64,000 nt of DNA. Origin: Amyloporia xantha (Eukaryota > Basidiomycota > Agaricomycetes > Polyporales > Adustoporiaceae). A program made the position numbers and the translations under genes. Positions 24,201-35,515 of the stretch are shown here, piece after piece. How positions within the stretch are numbered: the first letter of the stretch is position 1; each line of letters opens with the position of its first letter. The stretch lies in contig JAYKKR010000021.1 in the NCBI GenBank assembly GCA_036971615.1, positions 434,001-498,000 on the forward strand, written 5' to 3'. Under the pieces are notes generated by a model that saw only the letters and a list, made by a program, of their open reading frames with translations, did no database searches and was not told where the DNA came from.

Positions 24201-25388
24201 AGTGACCAGTGGCACAAACCTGTACTAGAGGACAATGTTTGATGTCTTCCGCACCGGACAACCCACCTGATTCATGTGCCTTTTCGATACATTTCTCACA
24301 GGGAAATCCTGATAGGGAAACTTTATGAGCAGCTTCATACAACGTGATTCTTATAAAGGCCTACCAAACAACTCTGTGCAGAGCTTACATTCCAGACTAT
24401 CCAAACTCTTCGTTGAGGTAGTCAACAGTCCGGACCCTAGCAATACCAGAATACTTAAACCTTCGTACGACTATGTTTAGCATGTCGAAGACACTCACCA
24501 ATAGCAACATGCGAATAGCAGCATTTGGAGTCACGACACGGTGAGCCGTCGATCTCTCTTGGACAATGTAACTGCTCGAAGCGGCCCTCTGAAAGAACGA
24601 CAAAACGGTCAGTAGACATATGCTTCTGACACCGGAGGAAGCTTACGCGTATGAATCTCATTCGCTATAGTACATGCGCAGCTCCCCCGGATTCTATTCC
24701 CATCAGAGACGCCTTGTATGCGTGCAGTTTGAAGTGTTCCCCGATCGTCTAGCCACCCAAGAGTACGGGCAACTTCTCTACGAACTTCACCCTGGGATAA
24801 ACAATTATAAGCACTTCAAAGGAACGACAACGTCAATTGCCACACCATAGAGAGCTTGACGCTAACGGCGCTGCCACCAAACGCCAGAAGTTGTTTTGAT
24901 TCGTCTTTGCCGCCATTTCTAGCAAGCTCTGGTGTAAGTAGTGCGATCCGAACTCGCTTCAGTTGAGTCTGATTGGAATTCAGCTGTGCAGGAGTCGGTT
25001 GTGCAGGAGCCGGCTCTCGTTCCGAGGCCGCTGGCTTCTTCGCTTTCTTCTTGTTCTTTGCACGTCGAGAGGAGGAACTTGGGGTTGACGAGATAGGTGT
25101 GCCGGTTGTAGCTGTCACTGCAAGAGGCTCCGACCCATGACGGGCATATACCGCTTCATCTGCCCGGATAACATCGCCAACTTGATCCTCTGAAAAAAGC
25201 TGTGACCCGTCGGAGAGTGACAACGTAAGATCGTCAGCAATTGCTTTGCTGAAGCCTTGACGACGAATGATCTCGGTAGAAAGGCGCGCCACACTTTGTG
25301 TCGGTGCTATGGGAATAACTAAACGAGACAGAGGTCTCTCTGCGTGTGCAGAAATTTCGACAATAACCCGCAATTTGGGGCCATCCAT
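18203..25388 (-). CDS. Giant U-box / vWA / E2 ubiquitin-conjugating fusion protein
   Basis: A ~7.2 kb, >30-exon gene of about 1,700 aa, joined by phase-consistent introns from the ATG at 25388 to the stop at 18203. Order: a beta-grasp-like N-terminus (25388-~25130) and a Lys-rich linker; Cys-rich segments including a CCCH-like finger and CKLC/CEKC pairs (24.8-24.2 kb); U-box-like domain 1 (SGEPLHDPVLLDGG, 22598-~22420); a vWA-like segment with DLSRSM (21887-21870); U-box 2 (DPLSGSIFTDPVRASDG, 21208-21151, then FVYERRSIEAW from 21097); a fuller vWA domain (DSRSMS at 20493-20476, GLVTFG, GDTPLFD, ICLTDG); and a complete E2 fold (19.15-18.2 kb) with HPNINRHG and the active-site Cys codon at 18680-18678 (GKVCHAALDRSW). 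It could therefore hold E3-type and E2 activities in one chain. Some exon edges (near 24.85, 22.65, 21.72, 20.79 and 18.4 kb) are uncertain. Confidence 0.82.
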
Positions 25389-26086
25389 CTTGTCGCGCCG
25401 TTAGAGGAATGAGAAGGCGGGGTCGAGGATGGAGGGAGGAGACAGGAGACCCCCGTTCTGACGGCCTGAATTTAAGTTCGGATAATAGACGCCGTGCTAT
25501 TAGGATACACTCGATTAGGCAGCAATTACGGTTCTTGAGAATGGCGCATGCGGTCCTTATAAGCTTCTTTCGGAAAGGTCCAAACCAACAGCGCCGCTCT
25601 GAACTCGATCCGGACAACAGCACTCCTTCATCTTCGATGGTACTAAGAGAAAAGCTACTGACAGACTCGGAGGACTTAAAGTGAGACCATTAACATGCCG
25701 ACCTGATATATCACCTGCCAGTGACTCGCCTGGATATCATACATACGGATTGACCACAACTGTCACATTACAAACGTTGTTAATCTGGACGATGCTGTTG
25801 GAGTATAAATTCGCATTCAGCAAAGGCACATGTTGTAACGTCGCATTTGAAAATTTACCGTGTAACTCGGGCACGTGACCGCGTTTTGCCTGGGTTGGCA
25901 CTAGGAGGCAGCGGCTGGTATTAGCTGGCCACCGTGGTACCTTGTTCAGGTTCGCTGTCAACCTGAGCGTATATAATGCATTCGGTAAGAAGAAACAAAT
26001 TTATCAAATGATCTAATCCAGAACGGGCCGCATTCGTCCTAGTGGGATTGCATCATCTCCGACTCTTGCGTAACGTCCGAAAGCAC
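25389..26086. other. Upstream region of the giant ubiquitin-pathway gene
   Basis: No gene seen; short open frames without motifs. Confidence 0.45.
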
Positions 26087-26094
26087 GTCACGGT
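26087..26094. repeat. Target-site duplication GTCACGGT (left)
   Basis: Same eight bases at 26592-26599. Confidence 0.92.
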
Positions 26095-26591
26095 AGGACC
26101 CCGGCGAATCCCCCAAGAGCCTCGATCCCATTTGGTCCGAAAATCGGCCAAAATTTCGAAAATGTTCGATCCAAAAGGCCGAATTTGGGGGGCGTAGGCC
26201 GAAATGTTCGGTGCCATAACGGTCCGAAATGTACCTCTCAGCCCGCATGTCCGATCCTATCAGGGCCGAAATCCGGCCAGTCCTGGCGCGGAAATGGACA
26301 GGCCGGTCAAGCCGACGGGCATCTCCTCAGACGCCTCTTCGGTCCCCTGCCGAATGCTCTTCCGTGATCCAGATGGTGTGCAGACGGCGCTGAACAATTC
26401 CAGCACCACCCAATGAGCAGATCGGCCTTTTTGCGAGGCTTGAGCGATTTTAAGAGGTTCGATCCCATTTGGGGCCGAAATTAGGCCTTTTGCCGCGAGG
26501 TTATGTGCCCAAAGTCCGAATTGGGCGTCGGGCGAGGTCCGAACGAAGGACGATTTGGGATCGAGGCTCTTGGGGGATTCGCCGGGGTCCT
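26095..26591. mobile_element. 497-bp MITE with 36-bp perfect terminal inverted repeats
   Basis: The first 36 bases (26095-26130, starting AGGACCCCGGCGAATC) are the exact reverse complement of 26556-26591. Direct repeats GTCACGGT flank it at 26087-26094 and 26592-26599, again the 8-bp duplication typical of hAT elements. The interior repeats short GGYCCGAAA/GGCCGAAAT motifs in both orientations, probable transposase-binding sites, and has no transposase frame. Its ends are unrelated to those of the 16-kb element. Confidence 0.93.
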
Positions 26592-26599
26592 GTCACGGT
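26592..26599. repeat. Target-site duplication GTCACGGT (right)
   Basis: Same eight bases at 26087-26094. Confidence 0.92.
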
Positions 26600-27930
26600 G
26601 CTGATCAGTGTTACCCTTTAGTTCTTTACACCACGGCTTCCTCTTCTTCCAAAAGGTGTTTTTGACCTTGTAGAAATATGTGTTGACGCGTTAAGACATA
26701 GATTGTTCGACTCACCTGGGTATGCATCTTTATTGCGCATTGTCGTGCTCAATCATACATTCACATGCCCTAAGCTTCTCTGTGATCATGGCTACTACAA
26801 CGTTTGAATGAATGGCCACACACAAAATCTGGGGAAATTTTACAGGGTCAGATACAAACTCTAATCTCACAGACAATGGGCAAACTTACAGAAAAGCGTA
26901 CCATAGAAAGTTGGACGCTGAAGGCACCACCGTCATAAGTTATGAGTCTGCTTGACGCCTCCTGGCCATTGTTCTTCGCCATGTCAGCGGCTACCTATAC
27001 GATATGAGGTTGAAAGTACGACGTAGGCGGCTGGTACACATGAGCCTGCCACCAGGAACTCGATGCAGATGCAACTGTGCCATCTACCTCCGTGACTTTG
27101 AGTGAGGATTCAGTATCCAGACGAATGTGTACATGCACTTCTTCTTGCGCACTGGACCTCCGCATGTAGATTTGTCATAGAAGTTTGAGAAAGCTTGTTG
27201 GTCGTACCTTTACTCCAGCCTTATCGATGAGCTACCTCCGCGGCAAGTTGAGCTACGGTCTACGGATCTGCGCTGACGACGCAACTCGAAGGACACGACG
27301 GGCGTACCTTTCCATACTCAGGTATCGAGAAATAACTCATCACTTCGGATATGGCTCGCGAAGCTGCGAGTGTACGTATACAGTCGATGAGGATTCTTGT
27401 CAAGTTAATAAGGCAGCCTCCATGAGCGCATCAACATTCTGCAAGGCAAATTTGGGAGAACCGACCCACCCAAAATCTAGACCTCCGTCATATTCATCCC
27501 AAACGATGCTTTCGGAACGCGTTTGTTTGAGGTGAGACACTCGACGTGGACCTGCCACCTCGTAGATCGCCTTGCGGATCTGCTGATGCACGTGACCGTG
27601 TTTTCTTGCAGCCGCCCAGGACAAGGACAAGTACCGTAACCTTGAACCACCACTTGACTCGGAGTCGTGTGTCGATGTCTAGTCATATTATTGCCATCTG
27701 CTTCGCAGCAGGAGCCGCACCATGTTCTGTTGACCGAAATCTTGCTCATTTCTTTTCAACTTGGCGTCGGGACGACCTGACCGCTTCAAGTCCTCATTGA
27801 CGTAGAGACTCCAACTATGTGAGATCATACTTGCAGTAAGTTTGATTATGGTCGAGGTGGAGAGGGTGTGTTTACTATACTCACAAACGACACCTACCTC
27901 ATCTCAATTTCTTGTCTTTCACCCACCAAG
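26600..27930. other. Intergenic region, no convincing gene
   Basis: About 1.3 kb. Overlapping frames at 27.2-27.8 kb reach 116 codons but show no family motif or splice-joined chain. The last 60 bases are the 5' leader of the ComA-like gene. Confidence 0.45.
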
Positions 27931-29048
27931 ATGATTGCTCGCACTGCCTTGCGTCGCACACTCCCCCAAATCCGAACGGCACACCGCGCCCTGTCTACGA
28001 CCGTGCCTTGTTCCACAGCCCAGGCACATCCGTTCTCCTTCCTTCCTGCCAACTCTCTCGATCCCAAGCCGCGTACCAAGGGTCTTACTGAGATCCGTGG
28101 TCCATACTATGCGCCCGTCACCGAGACATATCTTGATGAGCTGCTCAGCGACTGGGGTGAATATGTCGATGGTATCAAGTTTGCCGGTGGTGCCTTTACG
28201 CTTATGCCGGAGGAGCGGCTCAAGGGCCTTATTGAGACGGCGCACAAGCACAGTACGTTGAGCACGGTATGCGAGAACCCGGTGCCTGTTTTAATCAAGG
28301 ATTGCTTCCATATTCTCAGATTGTTACGTGAGCACAGGCGGATACATCGAGCGTGTCATATCCGCCTCCGGTGGCAATAAGCACACCATCTCGAAGTATC
28401 TCACGACCTGCAAGAACTTGGGGTAAGCCTTGTTTTTCCACAACTGTTTACGACGCTCACTCTATCTACCCCAGATTTGATGTCCTGGAGATTTCTTCAG
28501 GTTTCCTGTCCATTCCTACAGAGGATTGGGCATCCCTCATCGAGTTTACCGCGGCACATGGTCTCAAGCCGAAGCCCGAGGTCGGCATCCAATGGGGCGC
28601 CGGCGGTGACGCCTCCGTCGAGGAGCTGGAGTCCGCCGGTACCCGCGACCCTAAGTGGCTCATTGATCGTGCGAACACTTTCCTCGACGCCGGTGCCTAC
28701 GTGCGTCTCTCCTTATGCTCAGCTGGGCACCAACACTAACGCGCACTAAAGATGATCATGATCGAGAGCGAGGGCATCACTGAAAACGTGAAGAATTGGC
28801 GAACGGACGTCATTTCGGCTGTTACGTCGGCGCTCCCGCGGGACAAGATCATGTTTGAGGCGGCAGAGCCAGACGTGTTCGCGTATCACATTCAGAACCA
28901 GGGCGCTCGCGCGAACTTGTTCATTGACCATTCTCAGATTGTCCAGCTCGCATGCTTGCGCCGCGGTATTTGGGGCACCGGCAGCACCTTCAATCGAGTG
29001 GTCACGTTTGAGGGCGCGCAGGAGGGGAGGGGGAAGAATAACTACTGA
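27931..29048 (+). CDS. ComA/HSA32-family protein (phosphosulfolactate synthase-like), probably mitochondrial
   Basis: Four exons: 27931-28252, 28320-28422, 28475-28700 and 28752-29048, giving 315 aa. The start ATG at 27931 begins an Arg/Ala/Ser/Thr-rich, acid-free leader (MIARTALRRTLPQIRTAHRA) typical of mitochondrial import. The remainder is a TIM-barrel of the PF02679 family: KGLTEIRGP, KFAGGAFTLMP, STGGYIERV, FDVLEISSGFLSIP, MIMIESEGI, KIMFEAAEPDVF and a C-terminal segment with NLFIDHSQIVQLACLRRGIWG. Archaeal ComA adds sulfite to phosphoenolpyruvate for coenzyme M. Plant HSA32 is a heat-memory protein of the same fold whose reaction is unclear. In a fungus the substrate is unknown, so the name describes the family only. 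A further in-frame ATG lies at 27868, but it is less likely. Confidence 0.88.
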
Positions 29049-29372
29049 TTGCATGAAACGGATATACAAGATCCCTGCACGGCCTGACCTGACACATCTA
29101 TACTGAACTGTACACTTGTAATTTAGCACTTCTGCGACTCCCATTGCTATGATCATCCGAACGAAGCTACCCTGGAAGAGAACTTATCTCGGTTTGTGTA
29201 GTTCCCTGACAGATAATCACAGACCGACGCTCGTGTTCACGTGTGTGGACGCAATCCTCTTGAACGCTATCAACATGGTACTATCGGGCTTCCGCCTGTG
29301 CTCCTTTAAACCTACTGAGGCCTGCCTTGAATCTCTTGCTGATAACATCGACAATCCTCTAGAACGAGCACC
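29049..29372. other. Spacer between the ComA-like and oxidoreductase genes
   Basis: A 324-bp spacer between genes in the same direction; it must hold the 3' end of one and the promoter of the next. No clear motif. Confidence 0.5.
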
Positions 29373-30457
29373 ATGTCCGCACCGACCCTCGCAGTAGTTG
29401 CCGCCGGCGCCATGGGCGCAGCCGTCGCCCGCCGCCTCGCCACAGCCGGCTGCACCGTACTCACCAACCTCGACGGCCGTTCCGCAGCAACGCGCGCACG
29501 AGCCGCCGCCGCGGGGATGCAAGACGTCCCCATGCCCGAGCTCGCGGCCCGCTCCCGCTGGGTCCTCAGCATCCTCCCGCCCAGCGACGCCCTCGCGTTC
29601 GCGACGCGCTACCGCGATGCGCACTCCCAGGCTGCACACGGGAAGGGGAAGGGGGACGCGTTGGTGCGTGTCGCGTTCGCAGACTGCAATGCGGTGAGCC
29701 CCGAGACGGTGAAGAAGATCGCGGCGCTGTTTGCGGGAAGTTCGATCGGGTTTGTGGATGCTGGGATCATCGGAGGGCCGCCGCGAGAAGGGTATGACCC
29801 CGTATTCTATGCCTCTGCAGAGCCAGAGGATGTTGGATTGCTGGACGACTTCGCAGGCTTGACCAAGTGGGGATTGAAAGTCTCTCCACTTAAAGGTGAA
29901 GGAGCCGGGGTCGGGGATGCAAGTGCTTTGAAGATGTCCTATGCGGTGAGAGCAGCCTCCTCGAGGAGCATTGATGAAAGGCCTCAGGTCTCAAGTCTGA
30001 TGTTCTGATGTTGATCACACATCCACAGGGTATTTCAAAGGGTATGATAGGCTTATGCACGACCATGATCCTCGGTAAGCTGCTGTCTCTCATGCGGTAC
30101 CATGCGTAGTCACACGTCGTATTTCTGATACCTGTAGCTGCACATTCCTCCTCGCCCGCCACCGCACAAGCACTCTTACACGAGCTTCACGCTTCGCAAC
30201 CCTACGTCCTGCAACGTATTGCGCGTAGCGTGCCGGATATGCTTCCAAAGGCATACCGTTGGGTCGGCGAGATGGAGGAGATATCTGCATTCGTAGGTGG
30301 TGGCGAAGGAGATATATACCAGGGTCTTGCACGCTTGTATGAGAGAGTAGAGCGCTCACTTAAGGATGAGGCGGAGGGAAAGGGGGCCGGAGGGGACGTG
30401 GAAGTCTTGCGAAATTTTGTAGAGGATGCGAAGAAGGTGATAGACGCGCCGAAGTGA
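29373..30457 (+). CDS. 6-phosphogluconate dehydrogenase/3-hydroxyisobutyrate dehydrogenase-like protein with DUF1932
   Basis: Three exons: 29373-29945, 30029-30074 and 30138-30457, giving 312 aa. The N-terminal ~160 residues form a Rossmann NAD(P)-binding domain (LAVVAAGAMGAAVARRLATAG, then SILPP, FADCNAVSPETV, FVDAGIIGGPPREGYDP). The C-terminal part (YAGISKGMIGLCTTMILAAH onwards, with a helical LHASQPYVLQRIARSVPDMLPKAYRWVGEMEEI) matches the DUF1932 helical domain that closes over substrate in this family. The first Gly of the usual GxGxxG dinucleotide motif is Ala (AAGAMG), which many family members tolerate. The substrate cannot be deduced. Exon 1 is markedly GC-rich compared with the flanks. 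Confidence 0.85.
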
Positions 30458-30658
30458 AGAGAAGATGGCATCTCTGACGGATGCCTTGAGAGTGTAATCG
30501 GCGCCCGTTTGGAGGGCTTGATAGCATTGAATAAGCCCCCCATGTATGTACAACACATTCACTCCAGATTGCAAAGAATAAATATGTCACCTAGATGATC
30601 ATGAAGTCAGTCGAAGTCGCCCAACCCTACTTCCCAATTTTATCACCCCACACGGAGG
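30458..30658. other. 3' flank of the oxidoreductase gene
   Basis: AATAAA-like AGAATAAATATG at about 30574-30586 could serve polyadenylation. Confidence 0.35.
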
Positions 30659-30661
30659 ACT

Positions 30662-31381
30662 GGATGCGTTTCCGTAAGGTTTTTACGGATGTCTCGGTTT
30701 TGTAAATCTCAACAAATCTCGATTAATCTCGATGCGAACAATGTAACATTTCTATGAAAGCCCGGCATTATCCCTCCTACATAATGGTATGGTTGGAATG
30801 GGCTTGCGAAAGCAAGCAGTTTGACACCCATATGATAGCACCGAAGGGAGAGCAATATTGCGCCGTGAATTCGACTTTGTCAGTGCTTGGTCGGTGCGAC
30901 CCAAATGCGTGGCGACATGTGATGGAGCACTGCCTTTTCGGGCAAGCGCGGGTCGGGGCCACAGCTGTAAACGCGCTATCTACAAGGGGGGTCGGACCCC
31001 CTTCCTTGAACAGTGATTTAACACAAATGTGCCTATACCCCAAACTCCTTCAAAGTATACCATTTTATTCATATAGATCTCAGGAAGCACTGTGACGAGT
31101 TTGCACACTTCGCGGATTGAACCTGTTCATCCAGGGCTCTTGTGAACGCTCCTCCTCCACGAGCGCCTATGCGAGGCTTGGAAGGGAAGGTTGGAGAAGA
31201 CTCGGCAAAGATGCCGAGGTAGTGCGGAAGATTCCGATATTACATTTGGCAGGTCATTCACATTCCCACGGCGAGGATTGGACCGTTCATATCAAAAATT
31301 AGTGAAACCTTATTTTTATCCATCTTTTTTGGGACGTTTACAGACTAGAAATTACCGTAAAAACCTTACGGAAACGCATCC
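30662..31381. mobile_element. 720-bp element with 27-bp perfect terminal inverted repeats
   Basis: 30662-30688 (GGATGCGTTTCCGTAAGG...) is the exact reverse complement of 31355-31381. ACT occurs immediately outside both ends (30659-30661 and 31382-31384), a possible 3-bp target duplication. If the repeat is counted as 28 bp with a leading T, that duplication disappears. There is no transposase; the longest internal frame (30754-31095) shows no motif. The superfamily is undetermined; a 3-bp duplication would fit PIF/Harbinger or CACTA-like transposition. Confidence 0.8.
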
Positions 31382-31384
31382 ACT

Positions 31385-32909
31385 GTCAGCAAAGTACAGC
31401 ACATTACCCACCCATCGAAGACTACCTTCTGGGAATAACAATTGTTGCCCGGTCTACATCAAACCTCACGGGTAGAACCAGGTGGACATTGACGGGCCGT
31501 TCCTGATGACCGCTCCCTGCCCGAGGACCAATGCCTGAAACCGACGAGATCACATCAGGAGCGCTATCATCGAGGCTTGCAGTGCGTAACGGAGGAAAAC
31601 TTCAGTAATGCCAGCGCGGATCATCTTGTCCGGACCAGCCTGGACGGCCTATTGAGCGGAGTAACTTGGAGATAGTCTGAAAACTTCGACAGCTAGACAA
31701 TAGGCACGAAGGCGAAGGAGTGAGCGTCTTCTTCCTATAAGGCACCGCGCAAGATTAGATTTCAACACAAGGGGCCGGCGGAGATATATCGAAAGCTCGA
31801 AGAATCAAGTGCATCCGTTCGCACGCCGAAGCAACATGAGAGTGAAGCCGATATGATATTTTGGCATCAAACCTTGTCTCGCCACGAAGGTGACAATGTT
31901 GGTCAAATATCACTGGCGCAGCACGAGTTCCATGTGGACTGAGCGCAAACAGCTGATGGACGCCAAGACCGAACGAGTCATGCTGGACACTCGAGAGCCA
32001 AAGCAGGTGCATCGATCCGCGGTCTTGAATGAATGGATACGTGTATCAAGACGGCTACGGGCGTGAAAGGATTGCAAATATGCGACTAGACTTGACGGAC
32101 TGAAAAGAGTAGCGGAAACAAACAGACCAAAGATCGTACAAGTGAATCAATCCGTGTGAGTTGAACGATCATCCAAGAGGTTCTGGCACTGGCCCCAAGG
32201 AGTTTCTGTTCGTTGTTCGTGTACGACAAAGAAGCCAGGTGGCGATGTCTTTTGAGCAGGACTCTGATAGAGTCATTTCAAGAAAAAGGCTTCGTCTGTC
32301 TGATGGTAGTGAGGGTCATCTGTCCAGCTATGAAATGCAGCAAAAACGCGCGGCACAATAGGAACAGACGGTGTGGTTGGATCAAGGAAAGAAGACGGGC
32401 TCGAAGATAGACCGGCGCTGGAATCTGAAAGAGCTAACACGTGGAGTCACGTGCTATACACATGCAGCGTCTGTTCTCTGAGACAGTTCCGGAACGTCGA
32501 ATTCATAGCACACGCTTCCACCCTTACCGCTGTCGTAAACCGCTACGGATCACCCAGGGGTAATCCTAGTGTCACCCATTGACCGGCAGCTGCCACTTCA
32601 TCTGTATCTGGACCCAGTTGATGCAGAAACGCAGGTGTGAACCTGAGCGCTGCGAGACCGGGGCCTCGGTACGCCTATTTCCATGCAGTTCCCATCTGTA
32701 GAGGCTGCCGCCATCTCATATCAGGTCGAGGGACTTCCATATAGCTCCGAGCAGTGATATGAAACGTCCTATTCAGAGAGGTCTTCTCCATCATCATGCG
32801 CACGGCCTTCCATCTGTCAGAGTTCAAAATCGGACGTGGCCCGTACACTCGTTCCCACTATTACCCCCTTCCCTCAAGACAATAGCCTACCTGTCACCTC
32901 TTGACCGCC
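31385..32909. other. Intergenic region, no gene seen
   Basis: About 1.5 kb between the inverted-repeat element and the G-alpha-like gene, with short unrelated frames only. Confidence 0.5.
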
Positions 32910-35473
32910 ATGGCCATCCTGGCTCTTGATCCCTTGGACCCCTGGCAATCGCAATCGCACCTCCCAAGAATGAGACCCCTGCTGATCGTTGGGCGCGCGA
33001 GCAGAGAGAGGCCCAAGCTCGTCTCATCAGTGAACAGATCGACGCCCAAATCAAGGCCGAAAAGCAGGCGGTGAAGAAAAAGGGCAAGCCTATCAAAATT
33101 CTCCTGCTCGGTCAAAGCGAGAGCGGAAAGTCCACCACTGTCAAAAGTTCGTGCTCGTTCTATTGTCATTCCTGACGGTGAAGCAGCGGGCGCTTGAGCG
33201 ATCGAAGATAGCATGCTCGAATAGATTCTCTTCCAGCTCCAGGGAGAGGGCATCCTGTCCCTGACTCCGGAAGAACAGCTATAGCCGCATATTGTCTTGC
33301 GATGATGCCTATGGTTACCCTCATCTGCCACTTTCCCGTACAGCTTGCGCAATGCTAACATTTGATGAACAGATTTTCAACTGGCGTATGCATATTCGTC
33401 TTTCGTTGAGGAACGCTCCGCCTGGCGAGCCGTCATCCATCTAAATCTTATTCGTTCAATCAACGCCATCCTCGATGTCCTCGCCAAAGAGATGTCTCGC
33501 TCGCAGATGGGGGCACCCTATCCTGGCAGCGGCTCACCTCGCTCGCCCCGCTCACCTTCTCGCCCCTCTACCGGACAACCGCGGTCGAGTACATCAACAG
33601 CGTCAGACTCGTTTTCTCGTTCATCTATCGCGCATATCCGCCCAAGTACTTCCGCAGCATCAAGCCACCATCTTACTATGAACACCACAGACACTGACGA
33701 CGACGATGCCGACGACGATGCCGATGACGATGACGACTCATCGATGTACCCTTCCTTACTCTCAGACAAACACCGTATCCTCCAATTACGCCTCGGACCA
33801 TTACGACAAGTGCAACGCGATCTCGAGCGCAGCCTAGGTGCAGGCAGCACCGAAGCCCCCGAGTTCGCTGGCGATGCTGCGCCGTGGGCATTCCTCAGCG
33901 GGGCGGGACACCGACCGAGGGAATTCTGTATCACGAGCCGCACCGGATGGAAAACGGCACTTAAACGTGTGAAGTCAAGCTATGGTGCGATTTCGAGGAC
34001 ATCTCTTGGCTCTCGAGACGAGGCACGGATAGAGATGGGGTCCGTGGAAGAAGCTAACTTTAGAAAGAAGGTCGGTCAATATATCTATTACGTGGTTCTC
34101 TCGCGTAAGTCGAGGTCTGATTCATATTACATATAGGCTTTTGACAAACGGCGCAATCGACCCCAGTCACCCTTCGGATTCCTGACGCAAGAATTCGAGG
34201 GCGAAGACGCCTACGACGGAGAATGCGAGCCGCAGGTGCAGAATGCCGCAGACGTGATCTGCTCCTGCGCAGAAGACATGGCTGCTCTGTGGGCAGATCA
34301 TGGTGTGCAGGCAGTGCTTTTGCGTCGTAAAATGAAGTCACGTCTTGAGGAGGGGCCAGGTTTGTGCGTATCAGGTCCACGTCCGTGTTCCTACCCAAAC
34401 CCAATTAATGTCTGTTCCCCCTTATCTAGCTTTCTGAACGATGTCGCTCGCATTGCCGCACGCGGGTACGAGCCTTCGGACGAGGACGTCGTGCGCGCAC
34501 GTCTTCGGACGATGGGCGTGCAAGAATACCGGTTCAAATTCGAGCGTGGTATGTGCATAGCTTACTCTCCTCGTTCACTTCCATATACATCCACACATGG
34601 TTTTTGAGTGCGTCATCCAGAACACTGACACATGGCTGTTTCAGGACCGGACGCAGGGCGACAGTGGCTGTTATATGATGTTGGTGGGGCACGATCGCTA
34701 GTGCGTGGCACGGATTCGCCGCATGTTACATTTGACTGATGCCTCATCCCCCGCAGCGACACGCGTGGTTGCCATATTTCGACGACATCCAAGCCATAAT
34801 TTTCCTAGCACCGATCAGCTGCTTTGACGAGCGGCTCGCGGAAGACCACCGCGTCAACCGTCTGCAGGACAGTTTGCTAATATGGAAAGCCATTTGCTCT
34901 TCGGACCTCCTGAAGAACGTGCAGATGATTTTGGTAGGTGTTTCCTCTGATGATGTCTCACACCTGCGCTAAACGGTGGCGTCGTCCTGGGATCAGTTCC
35001 TGAATAAATGCGACCTTCTCCAGAAGAAGCTGTCGCGCGGTGTCCGGGTGGTGGACTTTGTCCCAAGCTACGGCGATCGCCCAAACGAGGCACGCACCGC
35101 TGCGAAGTGTGCGTAACTATCCCACGTGTGCTTCCATTTGTCGACTGATGAGCCTGTCATCGTCTTCTCTCGCAGATTTCCGCCAGCAGTTTAAGGATAG
35201 TTTCATGAAGAACTCTCCCATGAAGAGGCCTTTCTATTCGTATCTCACGTCAGTGGTGGTACGTGTCGCGCCTCTTCCTGATATGATCGTTATGGGCCAA
35301 TCTGATGCTCTGTCATGATATAGGACACGAAAGCCACCGCCATTACTGTTGCTGCGGGTATGTATACTTGTATAAAACGCTTCGTTGCATCGCTCATCTT
35401 TGGCCTGCTTCTTCTACGCCTAGTGCGCGACGGGATACATCGAAACAACATGAAGGACGCAGATATACTATGA
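32910..35473 (+). pseudogene. Insert-bearing G-protein alpha subunit-like gene with a 1-nt frameshift in exon 1
   Basis: Ten exons: 32910-33146, 33373-34070, 34137-34363, 34430-34548, 34645-34700, 34757-34933, 34997-35108, 35176-35258, 35324-35357 and 35424-35473, about 598 codons. G-alpha landmarks are present: P-loop GQSESGKST, LRTMGVQEYRF around switch I, DVGGARS in switch II, FLNKCDLL in G4, and a C-terminal VRDGIHRNNMKDADIL. A Ser/Pro- and Asp-rich insert follows the first helix, as in the expanded basidiomycete G-alpha-like class. The ATG at 32910 reads MAILALDPLDP, but the P-loop frame is shifted by one base, and a stop in that frame lies upstream with no Met or splice acceptor after it. 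A missing C in the run at 32939-32942 explains this and makes exon phases add up. It may be a genuine null allele or a sequencing error; all other exons are intact. Confidence 0.82.
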
Positions 35474-35515
35474 TTTCGACGTTCATAGGATCATTTCTGT
35501 CCTACCTTTCCTGGC

